DNA of 37,700 nt, taken from Microbacterium sp. MYb72 (GTDB lineage: Bacteria > Actinomycetota > Actinomycetes > Actinomycetales > Microbacteriaceae). Under the pieces are notes generated by a model. It searched no databases. It had not been told where the DNA came from and saw nothing but the letters and a program-made list of their open reading frames with translations. Location: the NCBI RefSeq assembly GCF_002979415.1, contig NZ_PCOT01000036.1, positions 1-37,700 on the forward strand, written 5' to 3'. This document shows, piece by piece, positions 8,559 through 16,447 of the stretch (positions are counted from its first letter, which is position 1; each line of letters starts with the position of its first letter). Position numbers and translations under genes: made by a program.

Positions 8559-8576
8559 TATTCTAGTGCTAGAGTA
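8559..8576 (+). promoter_or_regulatory. PadR operator palindrome over the padR promoter
   Basis: TATTCTAG-TG-CTAGAGTA is an inverted repeat with 7 of 8 arm positions matching. TAGAGT (8570-8575) inside the right arm lies seven bases from ATG 8583 and can serve as the -10 of a leaderless promoter. A dimer bound here would block polymerase, which fits autorepression by PadR. Confidence 0.55.
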
Positions 8577-8582
8577 ACTGCC

Positions 8583-9107
8583 ATGAACCTGACCCCGACC
8601 GAGCTGACCATCCTGGGGCTCATCGCCGAGCAGCCTCGGCACGGCTATGACCTCGAGCAGGTGATCGAGCAGCGCGGCATCCGCCGGTGGGCCGACATCG
8701 GGTTCTCGTCGATCTACTACGTGCTCTCGAAGCTGGAGGGTCGCGGACTCATACAGTCCGAGGGCGCCAAGGCCGGCGCCAGATCGAGGAAGGTGTTCCA
8801 CGCGTCAGAAGCGGGCAGGCGCGCGGCGGAAGAAGCCGCTGTCGCGTTCATCGCCGAGAGGCGAACCGTCGCGCATCCCGCCCTCGTCGGGCTCGCCAAC
8901 CTCGCCCTGCTCCCGGAGCAGGAGTATGCGGACGCGCTGCAGCGACGGCTGGTCTGGATCGACGAGCGGATCTCCGGCGTCATCGCAGCCGAGCGCTCGC
9001 AGGGTGCTCTGCCTCTGGCTGCGCGCGAGGTCTTCTCCTACTCGCTGTGCCTTCTCGAGGCGGAGAGGGCGTGGCTCGCGGCGCGAGTCCAGGTGTCCGA
9101 TGAGTGA
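8583..9107 (+). CDS. PadR family transcriptional regulator
   Basis: A 174-residue PadR regulator. The N-terminal winged helix reads LTPTELTILGLIAEQPRHGYDLEQVIEQRG, followed by FSSIYYVLSKLEGRGLI, the family's recognition helix and wing. The C-terminal half is a helical dimerisation and effector-binding arm (Vir_C-like). PadR proteins usually repress their own operon and respond to small aromatic or toxic ligands. The start ATG 8583 sits just behind a palindrome (8559-8576). An upstream in-frame ATG at 8529 would extend through that operator and is less likely. The gene overlaps the following BtrH-like gene by eight bases, so the two are probably translated together. Its ligand may be the substrate or product of the downstream enzymes. 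Confidence 0.9.
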   Translation: MNLTPTELTILGLIAEQPRHGYDLEQVIEQRGIRRWADIGFSSIYYVLSKLEGRGLIQSEGAKAGARSRKVFHASEAGRRAAEEAAVAFIAERRTVAHPALVGLANLALLPEQEYADALQRRLVWIDERISGVIAAERSQGALPLAAREVFSYSLCLLEAERAWLAARVQVSDE

Positions 9108-10176
9108 TCAGATGCGGCAGGAGCGCGGTGGCGACCGGGGCGATGCGACGATCATCGACGGGATCGACGCGTCGGGGGGACTGCACTGCGAGACGACGGC
9201 CCTCGGCGTGCTGCTGGAGCGTGCAGGGCTCTCGCTGTCCGAAGCGATGCTGTTCGGGCTGGGGTCGGGTCTGTCGTTCATCTACTGGGATTCCGCGCGG
9301 CAGGAGCTCCCGTTCCTCGGCGGACGGGTGAAGCCCTTCGAGCTCACCCAGAACCTGACCTCGCGCCTGGGAATCGAGCTGCGGGTCGAGGAGACCACCT
9401 CGCCTCGGAAGGCGTGGGATCGGTTGCGCGCGCAGATCGATCAGGGAAAGCCCGTGGGTCTACAGCTCGACAGCCACGATCTGGAGTACTTCGGGTCTCG
9501 GGTGCATTTCGCCGGCCACGTCGTGGCCATGTACGGCTACGACCACGACAGGGCGTACCTGGTCGACACGGCCCAGCAGGGAGGTGAGGTCTCGACGAGT
9601 CTGGAGAGCCTCGCGCGTGCTCGTGCAGCGCGGGGCCCGATGTCCGCACGGCACCGCGCCTTCGTCGTGGATGTTCCGACCGCTGCCGCGCGACCCGAGC
9701 GGATCCGCGAGTCGATCGTCCCGGCGATCACCGCCTGCGCCGAGGAGTTCCTCGCGCCTCCGATCGCCAACCTCGGCAATCGCGGCATCCTCACCACGGC
9801 CACGCGCGTTCCGACCTGGCTCGACCGGGTCGATGACCCGGCCCGCGACCTCCCCGTCATCGCCATGCTCATGGAGCGGGCCGGCACCGGAGGGGCCCTG
9901 TTCCGCAACATGTACCGGGACTTCCTGGCCGAGAGTGCGGAACTCGTCGCACACGAGGCTCATGCCGACGTCATCCGTGAGAGTGTGGCCCGATTTGCGG
10001 AGTCCGCGCTGCTGTGGACTCGGGTCTCGGAGTCGATCGCGCGGGCAGGCGAAACGCAGGATGCGGAGTCACTGGTCGAGGCGGCAGAGATGCTGCGGCG
10101 CATCGCGGAGATCGAGACGGCCGCGATGACACGGCTCGCTTCGCTGAGCGACACGGGGGAGACCCGTGGAGCGTGA
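9100..10176 (+). CDS. BtrH N-terminal domain (butirosin biosynthesis H-like) protein
   Basis: A 358-residue protein whose first ~150 residues match the BtrH/peptidase-C39-like fold: GLHCETTALGVLL with the conserved His-Cys, then AMLFGLGSGLSFIYW. HFAGHVVAMYGYDHDRAYLVDT follows and carries the second His and Asp of the papain-like site. In butirosin biosynthesis BtrH moves an acyl group from a carrier protein to an aminoglycoside; most genomic homologues, including this one, have no assigned substrate. The C-terminal half is helical, like DUF4872. ATG 9100 overlaps the padR stop by eight bases. The open frame reaches back to 8926, but that part is antisense-like overlap inside padR. No carrier protein or aminoglycoside genes are near, so a biosynthetic role is doubtful. 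Confidence 0.8.
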   Translation: MSDQMRQERGGDRGDATIIDGIDASGGLHCETTALGVLLERAGLSLSEAMLFGLGSGLSFIYWDSARQELPFLGGRVKPFELTQNLTSRLGIELRVEETTSPRKAWDRLRAQIDQGKPVGLQLDSHDLEYFGSRVHFAGHVVAMYGYDHDRAYLVDTAQQGGEVSTSLESLARARAARGPMSARHRAFVVDVPTAAARPERIRESIVPAITACAEEFLAPPIANLGNRGILTTATRVPTWLDRVDDPARDLPVIAMLMERAGTGGALFRNMYRDFLAESAELVAHEAHADVIRESVARFAESALLWTRVSESIARAGETQDAESLVEAAEMLRRIAEIETAAMTRLASLSDTGETRGA

Positions 10177-10221
10177 CGCCGTCGGCATCCGTGTGAGCGA
10201 CGGCAGGAGCTCGACTGGCCG

Positions 10222-11070
10222 ATGACGGTGAACAATGGAACGGTGAGCACGCCCCTGACGCAGGAGTTCGTCTGGCGAGGGCGGACCGTTCGGTGGGATC
10301 GCCACGGCTCCGGCCCTGCCGTCGTCTTCCTCCATGGCACACCCTGGTCTTCTCGCCTGTGGTGGCCGATCGCCCAGACGCTCGCCGGCCAGTTCACGGT
10401 CTATCTCTGGGACATGCCGGGGTACGGGGCATCCTCGAAGGACCCGACGCATGCGGTGGATCTCGGCGTGCAGGGCGAGTTGTTCGCCGATCTCCTCACG
10501 CACTGGCAGCTCGAGCATCCTCATGTCATCGCGCACGACTTCGGAGGCGCCGTCGCACTCCGCGCGCGCCTGCTGCACGGGGCGGAGTATCGGTCGCTCT
10601 GCCTCGTCGACGTCGTCGCGCTCTCGCCGTGGGGATCTCCGTTCTTCCTGCTGGTCAAAGAGCATGCCGCGGTGTTCGAGCAGTTGCCTCCGGCGGTGCA
10701 CCGGGGTGCGATCGAGGCGTACATCAGCGGCGCGAGCCATCGGGGGCTGCGCCCCGACGACCTGGACATGCTCACCGAGCCGTGGACTGACGCCGCCGGA
10801 CAGGCGGCCTTCTACCGGCAGATCGCGCAGGCCGACGAATGGTTCACCGACGAGATCGAGCAGCGCTACGCGGAACTCACCGAACCCGTGCACATCGTGT
10901 GGGGCGCGGAGGACACCTGGATCCCGAGCGACCGCGCCCATCGTCTCGGAGCGGCGATCCCTCACGCCTCGGTCGCGCTGATCGAGGGGGCGGGGCACCT
11001 CATCCAGCTCGATGCGCCCGCCGCCCTGGCCGCCGAGCTCAGCAGGTGGATGTCCCGAGTCGGCGGCTAG
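10222..11070 (+). CDS. Alpha/beta hydrolase, Asp-nucleophile (epoxide hydrolase/dehalogenase-like)
   Basis: A 282-residue alpha/beta hydrolase. The oxyanion-hole motif is VVFLHGTPW (His38-Gly39). The nucleophile elbow is AHDFGG, with Asp106 where serine hydrolases have Ser. The acid is Asp231 in WGAEDTW and the base His259 in GAGHLIQLD. An Asp nucleophile is typical of haloalkane/haloacetate dehalogenases and epoxide hydrolases, so an ester-type lipase role is unlikely. A cap domain with several Trp residues spans about residues 130-215. The gene lies 45 bases behind the BtrH-like gene on the same strand and probably belongs to the PadR-controlled operon. An in-frame GTG at 10243 is an alternative start. 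It converges with the permease gene, with 41 bases between. Confidence 0.88.
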   Translation: MTVNNGTVSTPLTQEFVWRGRTVRWDRHGSGPAVVFLHGTPWSSRLWWPIAQTLAGQFTVYLWDMPGYGASSKDPTHAVDLGVQGELFADLLTHWQLEHPHVIAHDFGGAVALRARLLHGAEYRSLCLVDVVALSPWGSPFFLLVKEHAAVFEQLPPAVHRGAIEAYISGASHRGLRPDDLDMLTEPWTDAAGQAAFYRQIAQADEWFTDEIEQRYAELTEPVHIVWGAEDTWIPSDRAHRLGAAIPHASVALIEGAGHLIQLDAPAALAAELSRWMSRVGG

Positions 11071-11111
11071 GGCGAGACGCGGCCTCGGGCGCGACGCTGC
11101 TTTCGCGGGTC

Positions 11112-12440
11112 TCAGGCGAGGTGCTGCTCGTCGATCCGTGGAGCATCGTCCGTCGCGATCGTGCGCGGCGGCTGCAGGCGGAAGGCCGCCCAGGCTCCGA
11201 CCGCTGCGATCGCGAACGTGATCACCGGTGCGAGAGCCCCGAATACGGTGGCCCCCGCGAGCTCGGTGAGCAGGATGCCGACGGCAGAGGCGACGATCCA
11301 GGCCAGGGCGCCGAGGGTGACGGCCGGGAGGTACGGGCGGCGGACCTCGGGGACGACATCCTTGCCGCGCAGCATCCAGATGAACACCAGCGCGATCGCG
11401 ACCCACGCCACGACGAACACACCCTGCCAGGCCAGGGCCTTGAGCAGCCACGTGACCACGTTCGTGAGCATGAGCACGTATGTGATGATTCCCGCGACGA
11501 TCACCCAGACCCAACGGGGGAGTGCAAGGCGGAAGACCCTGGTCGCGAACGCGTCGAGGTTGCTGGAGGCGAGGAAGTAGTTCGCCGTGTTGATGCGCGT
11601 CTGCGAGATGAAGATCACGAGAAGTCCGAAGAAGCCCATGCTGCCGAGGAAGGCGTCGACCACGCCCGTCTCGCTGCCCTCGTGTCCCGTCGCGGCGATG
11701 ATGTAGATGCCGACGAGCCCGTTCACGATGAAGGTGAAGAAGTAGAAGACCCAGCCGAACGTGAACTGGCCGTGGAACCTCTCATCCTGCTTCCGGCCCA
11801 TCCTGGCGTAGTCGAACGTGTACATCATCATGATCCACACCCCCATGTAGATGAGGTAGGAGGTGACCCAGCCCGGGAGTGGTCCGGCCGCTGCGACGTC
11901 GAAGACGCTCGTGGGCGCGCCGTTCTGCACGGTGGCGAACACGACCACGAGGATGAGTCCGAGCGCGTAGATCGGCAGCAGGATGCCGTTCAGCCGGTCG
12001 AGCCAGCGCTGCACCGGACCGGAGGCGAGCGGGATCGCGTAGGCGACCACGGCTGCGTACCAGAGGTTGAGCTCTCCGCCGAAGGTCTTCTGGAATGCGA
12101 TCGCGATGATCGACCCCTCGAACACGCAGTAGTAGATCGCGGTGGCGGCGAAGATGAGGGTGGCCAGCGCCGAACCCACCACGCCGAACATCGATCGAGA
12201 CGTCAGCTCCACCGTGAGACCCGTACGGGCGGCGTGACGGGAGAGGATCAGGTTGATCACGCCGTAGGTGGCGACGGTCAGCGCCATTCCGATGATGGTG
12301 TCGACGAGCCCGACGGCACCTGCCGAGGCGACCGCCACGTAGATCCAGAACATGGCGGAGAAGAGTGCCCACCACGCCATGGACAGGGACCATCGAGGGG
12401 CTCGTTCGGATGCGGGCATGACGTAGTCGGCGTAAGCCAT
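11112..12440 (-). CDS. NCS1 family purine/cytosine-type permease
   Basis: A 442-residue integral membrane protein with about twelve hydrophobic segments. It resembles the nucleobase:cation symporter-1 (cytosine/purine/allantoin permease) family: it has an N-terminal amphipathic stretch with WSLSMAWWALFSAMFWIYVAVA, and SRSMFGVVGSALAT where NCS1 carriers have their SR-G region. Such carriers import nucleobases, hydantoins or related ring amides with Na+ or H+. The start ATG 12440 has AAGGAG five bases upstream. The 129 bases between it and the pucR stop may contain its own promoter, but it lies in the same direction as pucR and next to the pxp operon. Import of the ring compound that the pxp enzymes open is the natural inference; the ligand is not known. 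Confidence 0.85.
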   Translation of the reverse strand: MAYADYVMPASERAPRWSLSMAWWALFSAMFWIYVAVASAGAVGLVDTIIGMALTVATYGVINLILSRHAARTGLTVELTSRSMFGVVGSALATLIFAATAIYYCVFEGSIIAIAFQKTFGGELNLWYAAVVAYAIPLASGPVQRWLDRLNGILLPIYALGLILVVVFATVQNGAPTSVFDVAAAGPLPGWVTSYLIYMGVWIMMMYTFDYARMGRKQDERFHGQFTFGWVFYFFTFIVNGLVGIYIIAATGHEGSETGVVDAFLGSMGFFGLLVIFISQTRINTANYFLASSNLDAFATRVFRLALPRWVWVIVAGIITYVLMLTNVVTWLLKALAWQGVFVVAWVAIALVFIWMLRGKDVVPEVRRPYLPAVTLGALAWIVASAVGILLTELAGATVFGALAPVITFAIAAVGAWAAFRLQPPRTIATDDAPRIDEQHLA

Positions 12441-12569
12441 GGCTACTCCTTCGGGTCGGGTGTCACGCAGAGACGGCGGAATGCCGATGAGCAGTGAATC
12501 TAGTGACGCCGCTGACGCCGTGGAATCGGCCCTTTGCCCTGTCTTGCCCCATGCCCTGTGCGGATTGCA

Positions 12570-14012
12570 CTACGCCGAGATGATGTGCAGGGCGAGCAGC
12601 AGTGTCGCCCTCGTCTCCCCGTCCTGAAGGTCGACCCCCAGCAGCGTCTCGATCCGGCGGATGCGGTACGCGAGTGTGTTCCGATGGATGAACAGCTCGT
12701 CGCCGATGGCCCGCGCGGCGCCACTGTGGCGCAGGTAGGCGCCGAGAGTCTCTGTGAGCACGCCGGTCGGGTCGGCGGCGTCGAGTGGTGCGATGAAGCG
12801 ACCGGCGAGCGAAGCGAGCCCTGCGGACGGGAGCGCCTGGGCGATCGAGGCGAGGTCGAGAGGCGGGAGCGCGCGCACCCCTGCCGTGTGCGACTGACGC
12901 ATCGCCATCCTCAGCGCGAGAGGGATCTCTTCCCAGGACAGGTCTCCTGAGTGGATGACGCCGACCTGGGCGAGATCGATCGCTGCCGCCAGCCCCTGGG
13001 CCGCGCCCTCCGCAGTCCCGGGGCGCTGGAGGAGGAACACGGTCCGCTGGGGATGCTCGAAGAACCGCACGACGCCGAATCGGGATTCCAGATGCACCTG
13101 CGCTCGCCACGCGACGAGCCGAGCGTTGGCGGTCGACGCATTCGGATCGGCGGACACGGACAGCAACTGGCACGGAGCATCCGGGTCGAGACCCGCCGAT
13201 CTGGCGAGCGTAGCGAGAGCCTCCGTGCCGACGGAGTCGTCGAGCATCGCCTCAATGAGCCGCGCGGCGGCCGGTGAGTGGAGCGGGGATGAGGACGCCA
13301 GCGTGTACGACAGCTGCATCGCGAGCACGGCGGCGACGGGACCCAGCAGAGGTTGGAGCAGTTGTCCCTCAGCGCCGCCGCGGATGCGAAGGGTGAATCG
13401 AGCGCCGCTTCCGCCGGGGAGCGCGAGCGTGGTCGCGGCAGCGCTCGACCTCGTGACCGGCACGCCCGCGGAGGCAAGCGGGAAGTCAGCCGGATCCATC
13501 AGCGCGACGTGGGCGTCGATCGCGTCGGCGATGCGTTGCAGCACCGTGACGATCGGGACGCCGTGCGTTGCGAGGCGCGTGCACTCGTCGGCCAGCTCCC
13601 AGCCCGCACGCACGATCTCGTAGCGCTGCGCGGCCAGTTCCTGCCAGATGTGTCGAGAGAACTGCAGCAGAGGCAGGTCCGCGGGCAGCTCGAGAAGGGG
13701 GATGCCGTGCTGGTTGCACGCCGACACGAGCCCGTTCGGCAGCGCGCCGTGGATGCGTCCGAGGCTGAAGGCCAGGCCGCTGATCGGCACGGTGGCGAGG
13801 CGTTCGACGTAGGCCTCCCAGGTGCGGTGGTCCTCGAAGTGCAGCGCCATGCCGGTCGTCACCATGAGCTCGCCGCGCTGGAGGAACGGCGTCGGGTCCA
13901 TCAGCTCTGACTGAGCACAGCCGCTGATGGGCTGGTCCAGCTGCGGCTGGTCGGGCTCTGAACGCAGCTCGACACCGAGGACGTCGTCGTCCAGAAGATC
14001 GCGTACGCGCAT
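12570..14012 (-). CDS. PucR family transcriptional regulator
   Basis: A 480-residue regulator. The N-terminal ~125 residues match the PucR/purine-catabolism domain (MRVRDLLDDDVLGVEL, then GELMVTTGM). A GGDEF-like middle region follows, and the C-terminus (residues ~430-475) has the PucR-type helix-turn-helix AIGDELFIHRNTLAYRIRRI. Characterised members activate purine or other nitrogen-compound catabolic genes. ATG 14012 was chosen because AGGAAGG precedes it; the frame continues to 14054 without a better start. It is divergent from pxpA, with 100 bases between the two starts, and upstream of the permease on the same strand. It is therefore the likely regulator of both sides of this catabolic island, responding to the imported substrate. 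Confidence 0.9.
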   Translation of the reverse strand: MRVRDLLDDDVLGVELRSEPDQPQLDQPISGCAQSELMDPTPFLQRGELMVTTGMALHFEDHRTWEAYVERLATVPISGLAFSLGRIHGALPNGLVSACNQHGIPLLELPADLPLLQFSRHIWQELAAQRYEIVRAGWELADECTRLATHGVPIVTVLQRIADAIDAHVALMDPADFPLASAGVPVTRSSAAATTLALPGGSGARFTLRIRGGAEGQLLQPLLGPVAAVLAMQLSYTLASSSPLHSPAAARLIEAMLDDSVGTEALATLARSAGLDPDAPCQLLSVSADPNASTANARLVAWRAQVHLESRFGVVRFFEHPQRTVFLLQRPGTAEGAAQGLAAAIDLAQVGVIHSGDLSWEEIPLALRMAMRQSHTAGVRALPPLDLASIAQALPSAGLASLAGRFIAPLDAADPTGVLTETLGAYLRHSGAARAIGDELFIHRNTLAYRIRRIETLLGVDLQDGETRATLLLALHIISA

Positions 14013-14044
14013 CCGTGGCCTTCCTGCCGTTGTGCAGACTCCAC

Positions 14045-14112
14045 TTGTCCACATCGGAGATTGAGCATACTGCCCAACGATCTCGAGTGGTGCCGAGGGC
14101 TAACGTGGCCGC
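14045..14112 (+). promoter_or_regulatory. Divergent pucR/pxpA promoter region
   Basis: Only 100 bases separate the pucR and pxpA starts. TAACGT at 14101-14106 lies six bases before the pxpA ATG, which has no ribosome site, so a leaderless start is plausible. TTGTCC (14045-14050) with TACTGC 17 bases later is an alternative weak sigma-70 pair. No clear PucR palindrome was found. Confidence 0.3.
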
Positions 14113-14844
14113 ATGGCAGCGCAGGCACCGGTACTCATCAACTCCGACATGGGGGAGGCCTTCGGGCTGCACACCTTCGGGAACGACCCCGAGCTGATGC
14201 GGATCATCGATCTCGCCAACATCGCCTGCGGGTTCCATGCCGGCGACCCGGGCGTCATGCACGACACTGTCGCTCTGGCCAAGGATCACGGAGTCCGGAT
14301 CGGCGCCCACCCGGGGCTCCCCGACCTCGTGGGGTTCGGCCGACGGCGCATGGCGCTGCGCCCCGATGAGGTCGAGTCCCTCATCCTCTACCAGACGGGC
14401 GCGCTGCTCGGCTTCCTCATGGCCGCCGATGTGCCGCTCAACCACATCAAGCCGCACGGCGCCCTCTGGGGCATGCTCGCCGGCGACGAAGAACTGATGC
14501 GTGCCGCTGCCCGCGCGGTGCGGGCATTCGATGTTCCCTTCCTCGGCCTCGCCGGTACTGCGCATGAGCGGGTGTGCGCAGAGGAGGGGGTGCCCTTCGT
14601 GGGAGAACTCTACGTCGACATGGACTACAACTCCGATGGGACGCTCGCGCTGGTTCGCGCGGCCCACCGCACCGACCCCGAGGCCGCTGCCGACCGCGTC
14701 GCGACGGCGCTGCGCGGTGAACGCATCGCCGCGATCGACGGATCGCTGATCGATGTGCGCTTCCAGAGCGTCTGCGTGCACTCTGACGCTCCCAATTCTC
14801 CCGACGTCGCGCGCGCCGTGCGCGCCGTCGTCGACGCCGCCTGA
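14113..14844 (+). CDS. pxpA: 5-oxoprolinase subunit A, LamB/YcsF family
   Basis: A 243-residue LamB/YcsF family protein with the typical opening INSDMGEAFG, ANIACGFHAGDP, GAHPGLPDLVGFGRR, a NHIKPHGALWG loop and a C-terminal VCVHSD motif. In bacteria PxpA works with PxpB and PxpC in ATP-dependent opening of 5-oxoproline to glutamate. It is the ring-hydrolysing component, with a metal-type site built from the conserved Asp/His residues. It is the first gene of a five-gene operon (pxpA, BCCP, biotin carboxylase, pxpB, pxpC), 20 bases ahead of the BCCP gene. The biotin genes and the nucleobase-type permease make a different cyclic amide equally possible as substrate. Length is normal and the residues named are intact. 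Confidence 0.88.
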   Translation: MAAQAPVLINSDMGEAFGLHTFGNDPELMRIIDLANIACGFHAGDPGVMHDTVALAKDHGVRIGAHPGLPDLVGFGRRRMALRPDEVESLILYQTGALLGFLMAADVPLNHIKPHGALWGMLAGDEELMRAAARAVRAFDVPFLGLAGTAHERVCAEEGVPFVGELYVDMDYNSDGTLALVRAAHRTDPEAAADRVATALRGERIAAIDGSLIDVRFQSVCVHSDAPNSPDVARAVRAVVDAA

Positions 14845-14864
14845 CCCCCACCGAAAGGACGACC

Positions 14865-15104
14865 ATGGCTGACATCGTCTCGCCACTGCCCGGCATCTTC
14901 TATCGCAGGCCGGGACCCGGCAAGCCCGTCTTCGTGGAGGAGGGCGTCTCGGTCGAGATCGGACAGGCGATCGGCATGGTCGAGATCATGAAGCAGTTCA
15001 CCGAGATCAGCGCCTCGGCGGCCGGCGTGGTCGGCTCCTTTCTCGTGGAGGACGGCGGCATGGTCAATCCCGGTGACGTGATCGTCACGGTCGACGAGAA
15101 CTGA
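14865..15104 (+). CDS. Minimal biotin carboxyl carrier protein (AccB-like)
   Basis: A 79-residue single-domain biotinyl carrier. It opens with DIVSPLPGIFYRRPGPG and carries GMVEIMKQF, in which Lys43 is the expected biotinylated residue (the usual box is EAMKM). The hairpin with VNPGDVIVTV closes the barrel. It lacks the long Ala/Pro-rich N-terminal part of acetyl-CoA carboxylase AccB, so it is a dedicated carrier of the kind found beside pxp genes, unlikely to serve fatty-acid synthesis. AAAGGA precedes ATG 14865. Its stop overlaps the start of the biotin carboxylase gene by one base (TGATG), so carrier and carboxylase are translationally coupled. Confidence 0.88.
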   Translation: MADIVSPLPGIFYRRPGPGKPVFVEEGVSVEIGQAIGMVEIMKQFTEISASAAGVVGSFLVEDGGMVNPGDVIVTVDEN

Positions 15105-16447
15105 TGCGCCGCCTGCTCATCGCGAACCGAGGCGAGATCGCGGTCCGCATCGCCCGTTCTGCGCGGATACTCGGCATCGAGACGGTTGCGATCGTCTCGG
15201 AGGCCGACCGCGACTCCTTCAGCGCCAGGATCGCCGATCAGTCCGTCGTGATCGGCCCGGCCGCGGCCAAGGACTCGTACCTGAACCCCGACGCCGTGCT
15301 CGCCGCAGCCAGGGAGACCGGAGCCGACGCGATCCACCCCGGCTACGGCTTCCTCAGCGAGAACGCTGCGTTCGCACGCGCCGTCATCGCGGCCGGTCTA
15401 ATCTGGGTTGGCCCTGACCCCGACACGATCGAGCTCATGGGCGACAAGTCCAATGCGATCCGTGCCGCGAAGGATGCCGGTGTTCCGGTGCTTCCCGGCA
15501 CCGGCGGCCCGCTGTCGTCGGAAGACGATGTCGTCGCGATCGCAAGGGAGATCGGCTATCCGCTGCTCGTCAAGGCGAGCGCCGGTGGCGGAGGCCGCGG
15601 CATCCGCCACATTGCGAGCGAAGACGAGCTGATCTCCACGATCGAACTCGCCAGCAGTGAGGCCGCGAGCGTGTTCGGAGACCCGAGCGTGTACCTGGAG
15701 CGGTTCGTCTCCCAGGCCCGGCACGTCGAGGTGCAGCTGCTCGCCGACGGCGAGAACTGCATCCACCTCGGTGACCGCGACTGCTCGCTGCAGCGGCGCT
15801 CGCAGAAGGTGGTCGAAGAGGCGCCCGCGCCGGAGATCCCCGACCATGTCCGCGAGCGGATGCGCGCAGCATCCGTGCGGCTGGCGTTGGCCAGCGGATA
15901 CCGCGGCGCTGGCACGGTCGAGTTCCTGTACGACGCCGCGCGCGAGGAGGCGGCGTTCATCGAGATGAACACTCGCCTTCAGGTCGAGCACACCATCACC
16001 GAGGAGATCACCGGCATCGACCTCGTACGCGAGCAGCTGCGCATCGCCGACGGGGAGGCGCTGGGGATGACCCAGGATGACGTGCGGTTCGACGGGCATG
16101 CGATCGAGTGCCGCATCAACGCGGAGAACCCGTCGCAGAACTTCTTCCCCAGCCCCGGACGCATCGCCGTCCTGGAATGGCCCGACGGCATCCGCGTGGA
16201 CTCCGGATTCGAGGCGGGCGATGTCGTCGTCCCCTTCTACGATTCGATGATCGCGAAGGTCATCGTGCACGCTCCCACCCGGATCGAGGCCATCGAGCGG
16301 ATGCGCGCGGCGCTCACCGCCACCCGCATCGAGGGAATCGAGACGACCATCCCGCTGCACCTGCGTCTGCTCGAGGAGCCTGACTTCCTGGCCACGGCGC
16401 ACCACACCAAGACAATCGAGACCGGGAAGATCCTGGAGGGGCTGTGA
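15104..16447 (+). CDS. accC: Biotin carboxylase (AccC family)
   Basis: A 447-residue biotin carboxylase of full family length. It has MRRLLIANRGEIAVRIARSA at the N-terminus, DAIHPGYGFLSENAAFA, the ATP-grasp glycine loop KASAGGGGRGI, the metal-binding EMNTRLQVEHTITEEITG, and a C-terminal biotin carboxylase domain (FPSPGRI). It uses ATP and bicarbonate to carboxylate the biotin on the carrier encoded just upstream. The gene overlaps BCCP by one base and pxpB by four (GTGA). No acetyl- or propionyl-CoA carboxyltransferase gene is present; the expected partners are PxpB/PxpC, whose families resemble the carboxyltransferase part of urea carboxylase. The genome's housekeeping AccC is probably encoded elsewhere. 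Confidence 0.9.
   Translation: MRRLLIANRGEIAVRIARSARILGIETVAIVSEADRDSFSARIADQSVVIGPAAAKDSYLNPDAVLAAARETGADAIHPGYGFLSENAAFARAVIAAGLIWVGPDPDTIELMGDKSNAIRAAKDAGVPVLPGTGGPLSSEDDVVAIAREIGYPLLVKASAGGGGRGIRHIASEDELISTIELASSEAASVFGDPSVYLERFVSQARHVEVQLLADGENCIHLGDRDCSLQRRSQKVVEEAPAPEIPDHVRERMRAASVRLALASGYRGAGTVEFLYDAAREEAAFIEMNTRLQVEHTITEEITGIDLVREQLRIADGEALGMTQDDVRFDGHAIECRINAENPSQNFFPSPGRIAVLEWPDGIRVDSGFEAGDVVVPFYDSMIAKVIVHAPTRIEAIERMRAALTATRIEGIETTIPLHLRLLEEPDFLATAHHTKTIETGKILEGL

Noticed and set aside
10839..12497. Long plus-strand open frame (552 codons)
   Set aside because: It is the antisense of the NCS1 permease; its translation is Arg/Asp/His-rich and low-complexity with no domain.
13486..14886. 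Minus-strand frame of 466 codons across pucR and pxpA
   Set aside because: It crosses the divergent promoter and runs antisense to pxpA; both real genes have clear families.
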